DNA from: Hedera helix
Lineage: Eukaryota; Streptophyta; Magnoliopsida; Apiales; Araliaceae
Length of the DNA stretch: 64,000 nt
Reading direction: 5' to 3'
NCBI GenBank assembly: GCA_947179155.2
Contig: OX359282.1
Coordinates: 26,462,221-26,526,220 of the forward strand
The notes beneath the pieces are model-generated. The model made no database searches. It saw only the letters and a list, made by a program, of their open reading frames with translations, and was not told where the DNA came from. The translations under genes and the position numbers were made by a program. Below, piece by piece: positions 23,543 through 35,598 of the stretch (the first letter of the stretch is position 1; the number at the start of each line of letters is the position of its first letter).

Positions 23543-26500
23543 TGTGCGTGTGTGTTTAAGTTCTTTATTATACCCGAACTTCTATTACTTTTGTTCCTTA
23601 ATATAAAATTGCAAATCGAAGCCTGTTGTACTGCACTTTTTGCCAATTGCTGCATTCCCCTGATCAGTTTTGCACATTGTAGGCTACGTATGTGATGCAC
23701 TATCATTGGATACAAGGTCACGCTGCTGTCGAGGGCAAGGAGAGCAGTACTCTTGTCAGTGAGTTATTTCTAATTGTTTAATTACCCCTTTTTTTAACCT
23801 TAGATGATCAATTTTACTAAAATAATTTTTAATGTTTTCAGTGGATGCAATCTCGAGTCGCTCTGCTGCAACTCGTATGAATTTTGTGTTTCATGCTGCC
23901 TAAGTCCTGCACGGGTAGTTTTTTTTATCACCATTTTGATATTTTCTTTTCTGTAAGAACAAAACTCTATGAATTTATGTGGGCTAGCGCAACTGCAAAA
24001 TGAGGCAAACTTGCATCATAAATTCAATTGCAGACACACAAAGATCTAGAACTGAAGGTGAAGATAGCAAAGCCAGTAACCTCTGGTAAAGTCTATTTCG
24101 TGTTAGATTCAAATTTAAGATGAGAATTACTGGTTTTCATTTTAGTTAGCTATATCTCAATGAATCCCATGTAGGAGTTTATTGAGGTTTATATCAAACT
24201 AATAAGAGTTTTACCACTAGATGGAAAATTTTGAACAATTTAGGATGTTATGATGAAACGTAGGATAAAAAGTTGCACTTATTCTATTCATTTCCCTGTT
24301 TAGTTATGTGCTACCACGTTCTGTATCCTGCTGTAGCAATTTCTTAACTGCATGTGTGTGGATGGATATGAATAAGGAAATAAAAAATTGCCCTTAGAAA
24401 AAGAAAAAATTCCCTCATTCATTTGGCAGTGACAGGATAATATTAAGTCATTAGTGTCTGCAGGGACCTATTCAAGTGTTTTTGATTTCTGTGCTGGAAG
24501 GTGTCATCATAATTCAGAGAGTGTGGTATGCAATTATTTCTCAGTTTTCTTTTTTGTTACATTATATATTTGTTCATGCTTCTGGGTATAATCTCGAAGT
24601 TTGGCTGGGTCTTAAACTTAAGTATAAGTTCCAATTCTGAAAACGATTACAAACTTTCTGAGTTCTCATGTTACTGGGATGGGTCTTCATATCCTTCACT
24701 GTATTCCTTGATGGAGGTACCCTTCCTGATGAAGCGAGTTTTGGAAGAATATAATTCTGCCCTCTATTCAATTTGTTGCCCTATACCATTTTAGGCCAAT
24801 TGATAAAATATATTCTTGAGAATCTCGAGTCAAATTAGTTATTTTGTTAATCGTTTCATAATTAATTTGGTCGAAATTAGTGACCAAAGTTGTGAGTAAA
24901 TATGCTACCTAAGAAACCTTGCATTTGCTAAGCTGGAAGGACTGCCCTTTGTATTATCCTTGAAATTGAAGAACTCCTGGAAATAAAGTTAGCACTAATC
25001 CTTACAATTTAGTAGAGAATTTACTTGTGATTAACCCCTTTAGAACTAGCACGCATGAGTAACTGGTGATTAATGATGAGTGCCAACATTGATTCTAAAG
25101 TAAGGTAGCGTTCTGCTTTAGCAAAATTTGTTTCTGCAATATAAGTACAAAATCTGAGCTGGAGAGCTTGAATTCAATCGTTTGCTATTTCCTTCTTGTT
25201 TAATTTCTTATTCCCATTATTATATGTGCTTACAGTATGAAATCCAGGCTGTCTTCCATCAATTGCTAACAAATCATATAGACATAGCTTGAGTTGACAG
25301 AGCTCAGCATGACAGCCAATAATTTTAGCTCACAGAAAAATTACCAACATACCTAACATAAATGTTAAATGTAGCAATCTATTAGGCATAAAACTTCAAC
25401 AAAATGTAAGAAAGACTCAAAAGACAAAAGAGTCCAAACTTTTTATGTTCAGCTTTGAAATTGACCAAATCATCCAAGATTTGTTTCTCTAATTAATTTC
25501 TTGGGCCTCCAATGGTATGCATCAGTGTATATACGGTATGGATATTTATACAATTACTATTTTCTGCTTTACACTTTGTGGTGTAAAGCGTGATTATATA
25601 ATCTGAAATTAGTTTTATATTTCAGGTTCATGAAAATGCTTATTTCAGTGACTTTCATCATTGTTTTGCTCTGCCTTCAAATATTTCAGGTGAGTCTTAA
25701 GTCGAGTTTTGAATCAAGACTACTTTCATTGATTTCTAGAACATCTAGTGTACCCTATACAGTTTCTATTCTCTTCCTTTGGTTTTCGGCTGCTCATGTT
25801 GTAAAGGGGGCGGGGTAGCATCATCTACTTAAAGCTGGATAGCTATGCTATTGTCTCTTTTGATAAAATTTCATAGAATTAATGAAGCATGAATTTCACT
25901 TAACTTTTTTGGCCATGATTCGCTTTTCGTGGCAACCGTTTTTTTCTTGATATGGCAACTATCAGCATATCCTCCTATAAGCAGTGAATTCTTCCTTTAC
26001 GTTATTTTTCTCTTTCTTTTTTTTTAAATTTTTTATAGTCTGACCTTTAAAAGAAGAGTGAGAGAGACATAACTTGAACACTCTCTCAAATAGATACATA
26101 CTGTTCTCCCAATAAACCAAATCAATCAACCCAGTCTGTCTACATTCTCTTCCAGACGTGATTTAGACAGTCTCACCCCAAAGAGAAAAAAATTCTGAGC
26201 CAATTAGTCACTTGATTTACCATGAAGGACAAAACCTTGGACATGTGCATGTTGCATCATTTTGTGGGGATTTCCGAGTTTGGATCAAGAGGAATGCTAG
26301 GATCTTTTGTGGTCAGGAAATGATAATTTTATTTTGGGATAGCGTCTTTTATCTTTTCCTTCTCTATGCGCTCATGCATTGGGAGTTTTTTAAAGAGTTT
26401 GTTTTGTCAGAATTTCAAGGGATTGGTGGGTGGTGCTTCACTAAAGCTAATAAGATGTTTTTTCCACTCATTTTCTGTTTTCTTTTTGTTTTCATATGGG

Positions 26501-29500
26501 AGGACTTCTCGTCTTTCACATGCATTGCAATTTCTTCTCTCTTCATTAATAAAATCTTCTTCGTTTAACAAAAAACTAAATAATAACTACGATGGAACCA
26601 ATTTAGATTCCTTAAAAGGCCTACCATCCTAATATTAGATGAAATGCCCATAAATAAGATGCTGGTACTACCACTGGCACTTTGATGGACGAGACCCAGC
26701 TATGGATATTGTTACTGTTCATTCAAATTTTCTTCTGAAATTCTTGATATTAAGGAACAAAATAAAAGGTTCTTAATAATGATATGCTACCGACGGAAGC
26801 TCATAGGACTGGAATATGTTTTTTTTTTGGCTGAAAATTAAACCTATAGAACAATAAGTAATAAACCTTCCAGTGTGGCTCAAAGTTAACTTCATTCAGC
26901 AATCCTGTAAATTTCTTTCGTCACCATGTAATAGTTCTTGGCAACACCATTCTTTTACTTTCATTTTCAATCATTGCTCTTCCCTGGAGTTATACCTTTG
27001 GATAAGTGTACTCCTGAAGGATCTAAAATACGATATTTTGTACAACAGGGGTTACCAATACACACTCAGAAGTGAGGCTTGGTGGTATTAATGTTATTGT
27101 TGGAAAGTAAGTTCTCCTAGTTATTCTTTCTGTTGTCCTTTTTATACTTGTAATCAGGCTGATCTATATTATTTTTTACTTTACATCACCTGGGTAAAAG
27201 GCAAGGGGAGTCATGTGATACTGTTTGTAAGTCAAATGGGCAATCATGCGTACCAAGTAAACTTGTCCTGCTTAATCAATGTGAAATGTAAGTTTTTCTT
27301 TTGTGTGTTTGTTTTCTTGTCTTAAAATGTTTGTGTATCTGATGCCAAATTAATATTGTAAAAAGAGTGTTTTCTTAGCAATATTTATGAAGGGATGCAT
27401 AGTTTGGATAATTTCCTTGAATGTGTACGTAACTTTAATGGTGACAATTTTCTCCACTCTCAGGTGGCCTAATGGACTTCAAGATATTTGTGTTTAATTT
27501 TGAGATACTCCAATTCCCATACTTGGGGTCAAACTTACCCTTTTAATTAAAATGTTGTGTGACATTCATCCTGAAAGAATACAAAGATAGCCTGTGTAAA
27601 TGCAATGGAAATCATATAGAACATTTCGTTTTTATATCCGGATGATTTCCTATTCCTACTACCGTTATTTTCCTCTCTTTAAACAGTATGCAGAAATATA
27701 TGAGCTGCAGAGGAGCTTGTCTGGCTAGCATTGGAGCAGACCAACCTGCTGAAGTTGTTGATGATGCCCCTAGATATCTGGTACACCTGCTTCTTTGGCT
27801 TGAACCTTTGCAATAGATATTTTCACTGTATGTTTTGTGAGCTGAAAAACATCATGGAAGGAAAAATCTTTTACAATCTGAAATCTTTGGAGAAATGGTG
27901 TTGGTAAAAGCAACATTTTGGAAAGAAACAAGCATGTCTTATTAGAAAGTATAACTTTAACAAATGAGCCGTACTTTCTCAAATTAACTCAAAAATGCGT
28001 TTTATCCCAAAGGGATGAGTTGTAAAAGAACCCCAAGTAGAAAGGCAAATTGAAAAATAAAAAGATAGAATAGATAAAATCAAGAAAAGAATAAATAAAT
28101 AAGAGAATGGAAAGAGTTAGGAAAGAAAAACGACATATAGATGCAAGCATAAAAATATGTGAAAAGCTTAAATTAATACAAAGGGAAAAAACCAGAGGGT
28201 AAACAAGGAAACTGAAAAAAATTATTAAAAAAGGGGAAGCAAAAATGGTGTTCCTACTTGACCTCCAGTATGTGGATTGCACATCACTCATTTCCATTAA
28301 AGCTCGGGTTGTGAGTTATATTTTGCTTCTCCATGTCTCTTTTTACTATTCCCCAAGTAATTTTTTGACTACCCCTCTATCTTATATATATATATTGTTA
28401 CTGATACAAGGTGGCTCTTTACACCAGTGCATCTATAGGCCGATGTTGGAAATTACTAAACTATCTAAACTGAGTTCCCTCATCTTGTCCTCAGTCGGTA
28501 CTATTCCCATTTTTTTCCCATGCTCCCAACTAGAGCTGGCAAAGTTTTATCCAAACCCATTAACCTGTTCACTAACCCATGATTAAATGGGTAAAATTGC
28601 CCATTTATTTTAACAAGTTTTAAATGAATTGGGTTAAATGGATAATGATAATAAGACGCGTTAGATGGTTAAAATCATGGGTCGTTAAATGGGTAAAGTA
28701 AGTGGATTATTTTGTCGAGAAAAGCATCAACCTAGCTCTCTCGCTCAGTTGCCGACACTGATTATCCCACCTTCCCACTCCCTCTTTGCTGAATGACTAC
28801 CGACGCTAAATCGGTCTGCAAAAACTCGAGCACGAGGACAGCATCCTCGTCTTCGCTCCAGAAGTACTCATGCAAAATGACGACGTTAGGGCAGTGCTGT
28901 GGGTCTGTAGGGCTTTGATTTCTCTGAAGCCGGATTGGTTGTCGTGGACCTCCTTGTGGGCAACGATGAGAGAGTCGGAACATTAGCAGGCTCTTTAGAC
29001 GTCGGAGTAAGCGCGGGAGCCAACCCACCCTTGGATCTCGTATTTCTCAGTGATTTCTTGGCGGGTATGAATGCTCCAGCTCTTATTTTGGAAGTGGGTC
29101 CATGGTTTTTTGATGGTTTGGGTTTTGATGGATATCCTTGGGGTTTGGGAGTGTCTGAGTTGCTCCTTGTTTTTACAGCTGAGGAAGACAATGGAACGGT
29201 CACGTGACTGACGTGAGGTAAATTGACAAATCATTAATGGACTATTTAGGTCCAAAAGCAATTTTGAGTGGTAAATTGTAGTATGAAGGATGTAATTTTG
29301 ACTGATGTAATTTTAGTATGAAATGTGAATATTGGGTTGTTATATGTAGTGTCCAATTGCAGTCTTGTAGAGTTTTGTTCTCTCATAGTTTTTAAATGTT
29401 TTAGCTGTTTATTTCATAGTTTATAGATATTTGTGTTGTTTATTATTTATTTATTGAAGATATGACACCTAAAAAAAATATTATCAAGTGGGGTAATGCA

Positions 29501-30377
29501 TTTCCAATGTTGTGGTGTCTATAGGAAGGAAAGAAGTATGGAAAAAAAGAGTGCAAAATTCTCCTCTTCTTACTCTACTAAAAAAGGTTACAAAGTTAAA
29601 TTTTGGGTTATATATGGGTTTTATCCATATTCATATAAAATTATCCATTTATTACCCATTTAAAATTATCCATTAGTGACCCGACCCATTAGTGACCCAT
29701 TATTCATTAATTTTTATCCATTACCCATATAATCAATCCATTTGCCACCTCTATTCCCAATTGATCCTTGTTTGACCACACATCTACCTTAATATTATTA
29801 TTTTTAGCTACTTAATCTTATGTTTGTATTGCTTCTTAGTCGCCAACATAAACATTCAGCTCCTTTACACATAGCATCGCCGGCCTCAGTACAGTCTAGG
29901 ATTTCTTCAACTTGGTAGGATTCTATGATTGCATCTCGCTTTCATCCTGCTCTAATCTCGTGGCTTAATGTTGCATCATCATCAACATTTTTCCCTTTAA
30001 GTAACATCAGTTCCAAATATCTAAAGACATTCTTCTAGTGTAAATCTTGTCCCTGACATATTCTCAATTCAAGATGGTTATTAAAGCTTTAAGAAAAATG
30101 TGCAAATTTAAGCAGCAGTTATCCATTCTTCTAGCTTAAAGAACTGTAAATGTTGAAAGCCACAACACATGTAATTGAAAATATTCGTTCTTGATTTTTT
30201 TCATTTTTTGTGTGGTAATACTCATGTAAGGTAACTGGTTATGATTTGAACTTTGCCGTAATTTATTTTCCTTTTCATTTTCAGAATCCAGGAGCATGCT
30301 TGTACACTAAACAGCATTCGATACTGTCTTGTGATGGTTCGCATAAGCATACGAGGAGGCTCTGCCCCTGTGCATAG
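21574..30377 (+). CDS. SPRING (C12orf49/UPF0454)-like secretory-pathway protein with MGAT5-like C-terminus
   Basis: Multi-exon gene assembled by eye. Exons with matching phases: 22941-22981, 23683-23758, 23842-23914, 24034-24085, 24464-24525, 25626-25689, 27049-27106, 27201-27287, 27687-27780, 30285-30377 (stop TAG). The product contains TTVQGRYLLSDDNGYVCDA, then SHGC-type cysteine-rich GCNLESLCCNSYEFCVSCC, FDFCAGRCHHNSESVVHENA and a C-terminal block GESCDTVCKSNGQSC, KYMSCRGACLASIGADQPA, NPGACLYTKQHSILSCDGS and RRLCPC. The first half matches my recollection of human SPRING, a Golgi protein that helps activate site-1 protease. The second resembles the cysteine-rich C-terminus of the N-acetylglucosaminyltransferase MGAT5, without its catalytic domain. 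An upstream exon at 21574-21663 encodes a signal-peptide-like start (HSCLIILFQLQIF). A further exon (22324-22365, or an ATG at 22271) supplies GVVICKGAVNIR. The join between these first exons is unresolved. A role in site-1 protease activation in plants is inference. Confidence 0.75.
23507..23557. repeat. TG microsatellite in an intron of the SPRING-like gene
   Basis: About 25 TG units, with a CTGTGCG interruption near the right end, upstream of the exon at 23683. Confidence 0.95.
26215..26577 (+). mobile_element. 5'-truncated LINE tail in an intron
   Basis: The frame from 26212 reads VWIKRNARIFCGQEM, then LFWDSVFYL and FKEFVLSEFQG, resembling the extreme C-terminus of plant LINE reverse transcriptase proteins (W-x-ERN-x-R-x-F, then LWD). 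It is followed by an untranslated tail TTCATTAATAAAATC and a short A-rich run (about 26570-26580), like a plant LINE 3' end. It sits in the same orientation as the host gene, in the intron between 25689 and 27049. Target duplication not identified. Confidence 0.5.
28531..29753. mobile_element. Non-autonomous hAT element carrying a gene fragment
   Basis: The left end TAGAGCTGGCAAA and the reverse complement of the right end TAGAGGTGGCAAA differ at one of 13 bases and have the hAT terminal form. The flanking octamers CTCCCAAC (28523-28530) and TTCCCAAT (29754-29761) agree at 6 of 8, an aged 8-bp target duplication. Both subterminal regions are rich in ACCCATTA and AAATGGGT motifs. No transposase. 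The interior holds a minus-strand kinase gene fragment (28790-29103). The element lies in the last intron of the SPRING-like gene. Confidence 0.75.
28790..29103 (-). pseudogene. Captured fragment of a CDKF;1-type (CAK-activating) kinase gene
   Basis: CDKF;1 is the plant cyclin-dependent kinase that phosphorylates and activates other CDK-activating kinases. From an ATG at 29103 the minus strand reads MDPLPK, then in other frames KSWSIHTRQEITEKYEIQG, GSRAYSDV, AHKEVHDNQSGFREIKALQ and PNVVILHEYFWSEDEDAVLV. These are the N-terminal lobe of a CDKF;1-like kinase in the correct order, including the glycine-rich loop (with a G to R change) and the VAxK lysine (H-K-E). At least two frameshifts and an in-frame stop after SDV break it. 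It stops after about 100 residues, near VVIQQ, well short of the catalytic loop. It is carried inside the hAT element at 28531-29753 in antisense orientation to the SPRING-like gene. Confidence 0.8.
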
Positions 30378-31618
30378 TATATTTATGTGGTAATCTCTCC
30401 ACTCTTATGCTTATATATATATATACTAGGGATAACCCGTGCCTGAAGGCACGGCGAAACAAAAAATTAGATTAAAATTCAAAAAGTAATACATAACCTA
30501 AAGACAATTAATATATACACAATTATCAACACATATCCAACCACCAAAACATCAAGCTAATTGCAACTAATTTAAAAAAAAATCGGCAGAGTTTCCTTTA
30601 AAAATAGATATCCAGAAAAATATAAACTTGTGTACAAAACGTACAATCATCAATAAATATCCAAATCACCAAACCAACCATCATTTCATACCCAAAATAA
30701 TCATAACCATTTATAATTAGTTAACTTTACAAAAGACGGAACACAAAAAATATACACAAGCAAAAAATAGAGAAACAATTTTGTATTATTTACAACTTAC
30801 AATTTACAAAAAATATTTACAATTTAGTATACGTGAAAATACCTAAAAATATATGATCATACATACAGATTACAAAGTATGATTGATGAAAACTTATCAT
30901 GAGAGTGAAAACATATCACATGCCAAAAGTTACATCAACGAAGAAGTGAATCTAATTGTATCAAGGATAATTTGTACCTCAACCCTATTTGGTCAAGCAG
31001 CAGATAGTTCAAAGACTCCAAATAAAAGGAGCAGCCAATGTTTCGTATAGTTGACTACTTACTACTTCAAAATCATACAGTCGAAAGACAAAACCATTAA
31101 AGGTTCAGTCTAGGCTGCATATTATAAGATGTCTCCTTATAAAATGCAGTGTTGTGATAATGTAACACAGAAAAGAAAAACACCGTATTTGGTATTTGGT
31201 CTTATATATGTAAATAAAAAACTAAACTGAAAGGAATGCGTTTACCCACATATTTCACCTGCCTTCAACTACAGTGCATAACCAAAAAACAAATTATTAT
31301 CTATAACAAAAAAGAAAGTGAAGGAAAATGTAACTTACATATTCCGATTTTGCTTAAAGTTCTTATTTCTTTTTATATCCCATTTTCCATGGTGACTGAA
31401 AAATATATTACAGCACTCTAAAACTTGTTATTTGATCCCTTAGTTAAATCGGTATTTAAAACCCACATAACAGAACCAAGACAAAAAAAAATTATCACCT
31501 TGGACATTATCTTTAGCTACTTAGCACATATTTCATGTTAAAATTTTACTGTCAATACAAACATGGGTTTGTGCTTGTGTGTGCATACAGGAAGACGAAG
31601 AAACTAATGATCAAATAC

Positions 31619-31711
31619 CTCTTACACTCCCGCATCTTATCTGTGAGCTCCTCCAACTGCCTACTCTGCCTATTTGAATCTTTAATCTTCTCCAACTTTT
31701 GAAATCCATTT
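31619..31711 (-). pseudogene. Captured exon of a novel plant SNARE (NPSN) gene
   Basis: The minus strand has a splice acceptor (TTGTAG), then the frame NGFQKLEKIKDSNRQS, RQLEELTDKMRECKR, and a donor (GTATTT). This 93-bp exon matches the N-terminal helix region of NPSN11/13-type SNAREs, membrane-fusion proteins of the plant cell plate and secretory pathway. The exon has no stop and keeps both splice sites, so it could in principle still be spliced into a transcript. It is a Helitron passenger, not a gene. Confidence 0.75.
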
Positions 31712-32389
31712 CTACAATGTAACACATGGAATCATCAAGCCAGTTACCAATAAAATCAAATTTTATTTAATCTTACAAACAAGTATAAACATGTTTGCAC
31801 CAAGCTAAGATAATTTGTAGTACACTATGCAGACGAATTAACATACTTTAACTGTGTGTAACTGTTGCATTCCGTCTTATCCGACCACTACAACTATGTA
31901 ATTCTGCATAGCAAAAAAATGATCAACATATGTAATCATACACAATTTAGTTTATTTAATGCACAACTTAAAGGTATACCTTGTTTTGCAATAAATAAGT
32001 TGCAATAACTGAATATTGGTCCTTATTACCAAACAGTAATTAGATAAGACGGTTAAAAAAGATCATGTATAGGTTGTTCCTTGGCCTTATCAGTTGTTTT
32101 ATCTTTCCAAGTGAAAATAGTGTAATCTGTTTGATTTTGATTTAGAAATTCAAAAAATTTAAATTAAAGTAAAAACATGATCACCATAGTTAACCAAATA
32201 AAATTCTATTCCCAAACTACGTTAAAGCTCATCACCAAAAAAAAAAAATCAAAATTATATATTAGATATCCAAAAGACAAAGAATTGAATGTATTCAAAA
32301 TACAAATATTTATATCCAAAACTATACATACTACCTTATTCCCATAATGAGGGTCATAATTCAAAAGACAAAAATTTAAATGTATTCAC

Positions 32390-32438
32390 CTTGAATAACA
32401 TGGTTCACTGCCTTCAGCAGCTTCAGAGACATATCCAC
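32390..32438 (-). pseudogene. Possible captured exon, source unknown
   Basis: 49 bp flanked by good splice sites (acceptor TTGTGCAG, donor GTGAAT) on the same strand as the other captured exons. Open frames read DMSLKLLKAVNHVIQ or GYVSEAAEGSEPCYS. I do not recognise the source. Confidence 0.35.
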
Positions 32439-33125
32439 CTGCACAATTTGGTTCTCGCTTCAGAGACAATATATTTGATCAAACAAATAAAACAATTGAA
32501 GAAGATATTATTCTGATAAAAAATTTAAATTTTAAATCTAAGAGTGAAGAGGACTACAAAATAGAAATCTGCTAAAGTGTTGTGAAGTATTTTCTAAGAT
32601 GCTAAGTACGCTGTTTACTGTGGAAAAAGGCTTACGAAGTGCTTTTTATTAGTAGATTTTCTAATTTTTCATTCTTGTTTTGGTGGAGTCATGATCTTGG
32701 CATTAATAATCACTCTCGCAACTGATGTTCGAGCGCATAAGGTATATGATATATCACTTTTGGTCTATTTTCATCGGTGCAGTCAGGTCAAGATTTCAAG
32801 TTCACAATGTGAGTAATGGTTCTAATCCCCAAGTATCCTGTTTTGTAAAAAGGAGTTATAGGCAAACTGCATAGTTTGGAAAGTTAAATGAACGCAAAAT
32901 GTATTCATGACTGAAGCAAACATCTAAACCTCTTTTTTATATTCATATTGTAAATGTTCATGATGTTATTATGCACATGCATAAGGATGAGAGAATGGAT
33001 AGGTTGAGACACAGTTTATTATAAAGGTAACGCTAAACAGATAAACAGTTTAGATTTGTAACAGGAACACATCCAACATTAGAAATAGCAGAAAAATAAA
33101 ATTTTCAGTAATTTGAGTAGTTCAC

Positions 33126-33210
33126 CTTTTCCTCTGTGGCGAGCAGCGCGCTTCCTTGAGAGAAATCCGAGGGAACCATGCCTGGGATGCTCAAACTTCC
33201 TGTGAGACAT
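33126..33210 (-). pseudogene. Captured first exon of ribosomal protein L3 (uL3)
   Basis: From the ATG at 33210 the frame reads MSHRKFEHPRHGSLGFL, then SRKRAARHRGK, and stops at a splice donor (AAG|GTGAAC) in phase 1. This is the highly conserved N-terminus of eukaryotic ribosomal protein L3, ending at a plausible first-intron position. One visible change from what I recall is S for P in FLSRKR. It is 28 codons with no stop. The rest of RPL3 was not seen, so it is a Helitron passenger exon. Confidence 0.85.
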
Positions 33211-34460
33211 TCTTCTCCTCCTTCAATATTAACATAAAGGAAAAAAAATTATCAGCATATAGAATAGATCATAACAATGTACTATCCTTGTTTATAATAT
33301 TCTTATATTCCTTTCATCAAGTTTAGTTTACATCCAAACATAACAAATACACATGTAAATATAAATATGCACGGATCTACACACATAAACGCTTTAAATT
33401 AAACAATAACCAATCACATTTCATGATTTCAGATGTTTTCCCTTCATTTACTAATTACCAAATCTATTCAGAATACATAAAAGGAAAAAAGGTTTTATTC
33501 AAAATACAAAATTTAGAGTTTGAGAGAAATAAATAAAGGGGAGGCATAAATACCACACACACAAAAAAACTAACATATAAATTCATTTATCAAATTATAT
33601 GCACATATACACAAGTTTGCATACAAAATCCACGACAAAGAACAAACAGATAATAAATCAGATTAATAAACCTAATATAGTAAGGCCCCATTTAACAACA
33701 GAAAATTAAAATTCATATTTTATTAAAATTTGGTTCGTATGAAAAATACATATCATTAGTCATATACGATCGAGAGTACATTGAACAGAGCTTATGTAAA
33801 AGCAAACACCTTAGCTTGAAACCTAGTTTATGCTTAATAGATTTTGCCTTGAGTTATCAATATAAATACACCTAAAATGATTCTATATAGCTACATGATG
33901 AATCAAGTCTGCCTCCATGTTATATAACAGTTGGATTAACACGCAATGTCAATATCAAAACTAAAATTACAATCATAAAAAAATAGAAATGAACAATGAA
34001 GATCAAAAGGCAGGTACAAAATTCAAATGAGATTGAATTAGATGCAATGTACAATTCAGTTGTGTAGAAAAAGGAAAAGAGATGTTTGGTTTAAAGTTTA
34101 GAGAGAGAATTAACCCGGGGTGTGAGCTGTGAAGCTGCGCGGCTAGAGTAGCAAGGGTAACAGCAGCCTAAAACAAAAACAAAACACTTGCGGTTCTACA
34201 GTCTCCCTGTGTAGATCTGAAATAAAAAGATCACACAAAGCTTCGATACTACACAACCCCAACAAAGCGAAAAATTCCTTCGAAAGATAAACAAATAAAA
34301 TTTCCTCAAAAAATTAAAATATTAACAAAAGTGTCACATACTAAGGCCACAAAAGTTGTACATAGTAATGCACTTTAAGCAGGATTACCAAGGCAATTCA
34401 ACAAAACTATACAATTAATTTGAAAGATACAACTTCATTATAAACTACGCTTGTACGAAC

Positions 34461-34530
34461 CTCTCATTTACAATGTGAAGAATTGGATAAAGTGGACCAG
34501 CAAGCATAGCAAGAAAACGTATATCATGAT
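34461..34530 (-). pseudogene. Captured exon of an unidentified gene
   Basis: 70 bp between a good acceptor (GTGCTGCAG) and donor (GTTCGTAC) on the minus strand, with the open frame HDIRFLAMLAGPLYPILHIV and NER. The hydrophobic, proline-punctuated sequence looks like genuine coding sequence, but I cannot name the family. A second exon-like stretch (AAVTLATLAAQLHSSHPG) follows at about 34112-34169 between AG and GT; the phases of the two do not match. Confidence 0.5.
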
Positions 34531-35313
34531 CTGCAGCACATCATGACAACCTGCACATCATGAATTCACATAATCAAAATTAAGGAAAAAAGATGGCAGA
34601 ATACAGTGACCCAAGGCATTATAGGGAAGTTGATTATAATGATTAAATGACCCAAGGCATTACCCACTCTAAGGCATTATAGAAAGAGAAAGGAAATGTC
34701 ATGACCCTGCTCTAATGAGACATATGTACAGACAGAGGCATAGGTGTTGGTCTTTACCCACTACCCATAACTTGTTGAGATCCCTGCAGCTATGTTTACA
34801 TGCTTCTGCTGGAGCCTAACTACTAAAGTGTAACTGGTGGCTTCAAAAAATGAACTGAAATAGGTGCAGGAGCTATTCAGCCAAGCAGCAGATAACAGTA
34901 TGGTCTTAAAGAAACCAGACTGAAGATCATTCTGCACTTGTATCTAGTTGGACAACCCTGCCTTAGTTTGCTACAACGTTGTGTTAACATCTATCCTTAT
35001 ATTGTCTTCGAATTGTTGAGATCCCTGCAGCTAGTTGTAAATGACTTACACTGATGATTCTTGTGGCAGCATGAAAATTTTCAATTAAAAACTTAAAAGG
35101 CACATCTGAGAAGTATTTGTACAACTTCATGTTTGAGAGACTAAGAGGAATTAAATCAGACACAACATGTGCATCATCGTGGCCCTTGCAATTTTCTCCT
35201 CAATGAGATCCAAGGTCCCAGTTTTGTTTTCAGATGCACAACCCGCGCGAACTGGTAAACAAACACCAATTGCACAACATAAATAAAATAGGTGGGGAAA
35301 TTAGATGGGGAAA

Positions 35314-35598
35314 TTAATTCGAAGAAATTACCTTCGATTGTTGAGATGCCCAATTGCAACTACCTAGAGACTGATGCTTCTTCAGCTTCACCGCCTCCTC
35401 CACATCGAAAGTCTCGCCGTCGGAGCTGTCGATTAAGACGATGAGGGAGAGAAAAAACCAGGAGAGAGAACTATGCGGTGGACAGAGAAGACGATGCCAA
35501 GCAGGAGAGAGAAAAGGAATGGAATGGAAAGGAAGGAGAGAAAAGACGCTGGCAGACGGCAGAAAAGAAAGAGAGGAAGCAAATTTGAAATAAAGCAA
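35314..35598 (-). pseudogene. Captured SKP1-like gene fragment (weak match)
   Basis: The frame contains LIDSSDGETFDVEEAV, very close to the opening of plant SKP1/ASK proteins (SSDGETF.V.EAV), the adaptor of SCF ubiquitin ligases. The match is short (about 15 residues) and the following sequence (KLKKHQSLGSCNWASQQ) departs from SKP1. The preceding CT-rich sequence would be 5' UTR. It sits near the 5' end of the Helitron. The open frame continues past a GTAATT donor-like site. Confidence 0.45.

Noticed and set aside
27989..28297. Minus-strand frame of 102 codons with very hydrophobic sequence
   Set aside because: It is a purine-rich intron tract read on the opposite strand; the Phe/Leu/Ile runs are compositional and there is no motif.
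28886..29261. Several open frames on both strands in the hAT element
   Set aside because: They are pieces or shadows of the frameshifted kinase fragment. No single frame matches the kinase throughout.
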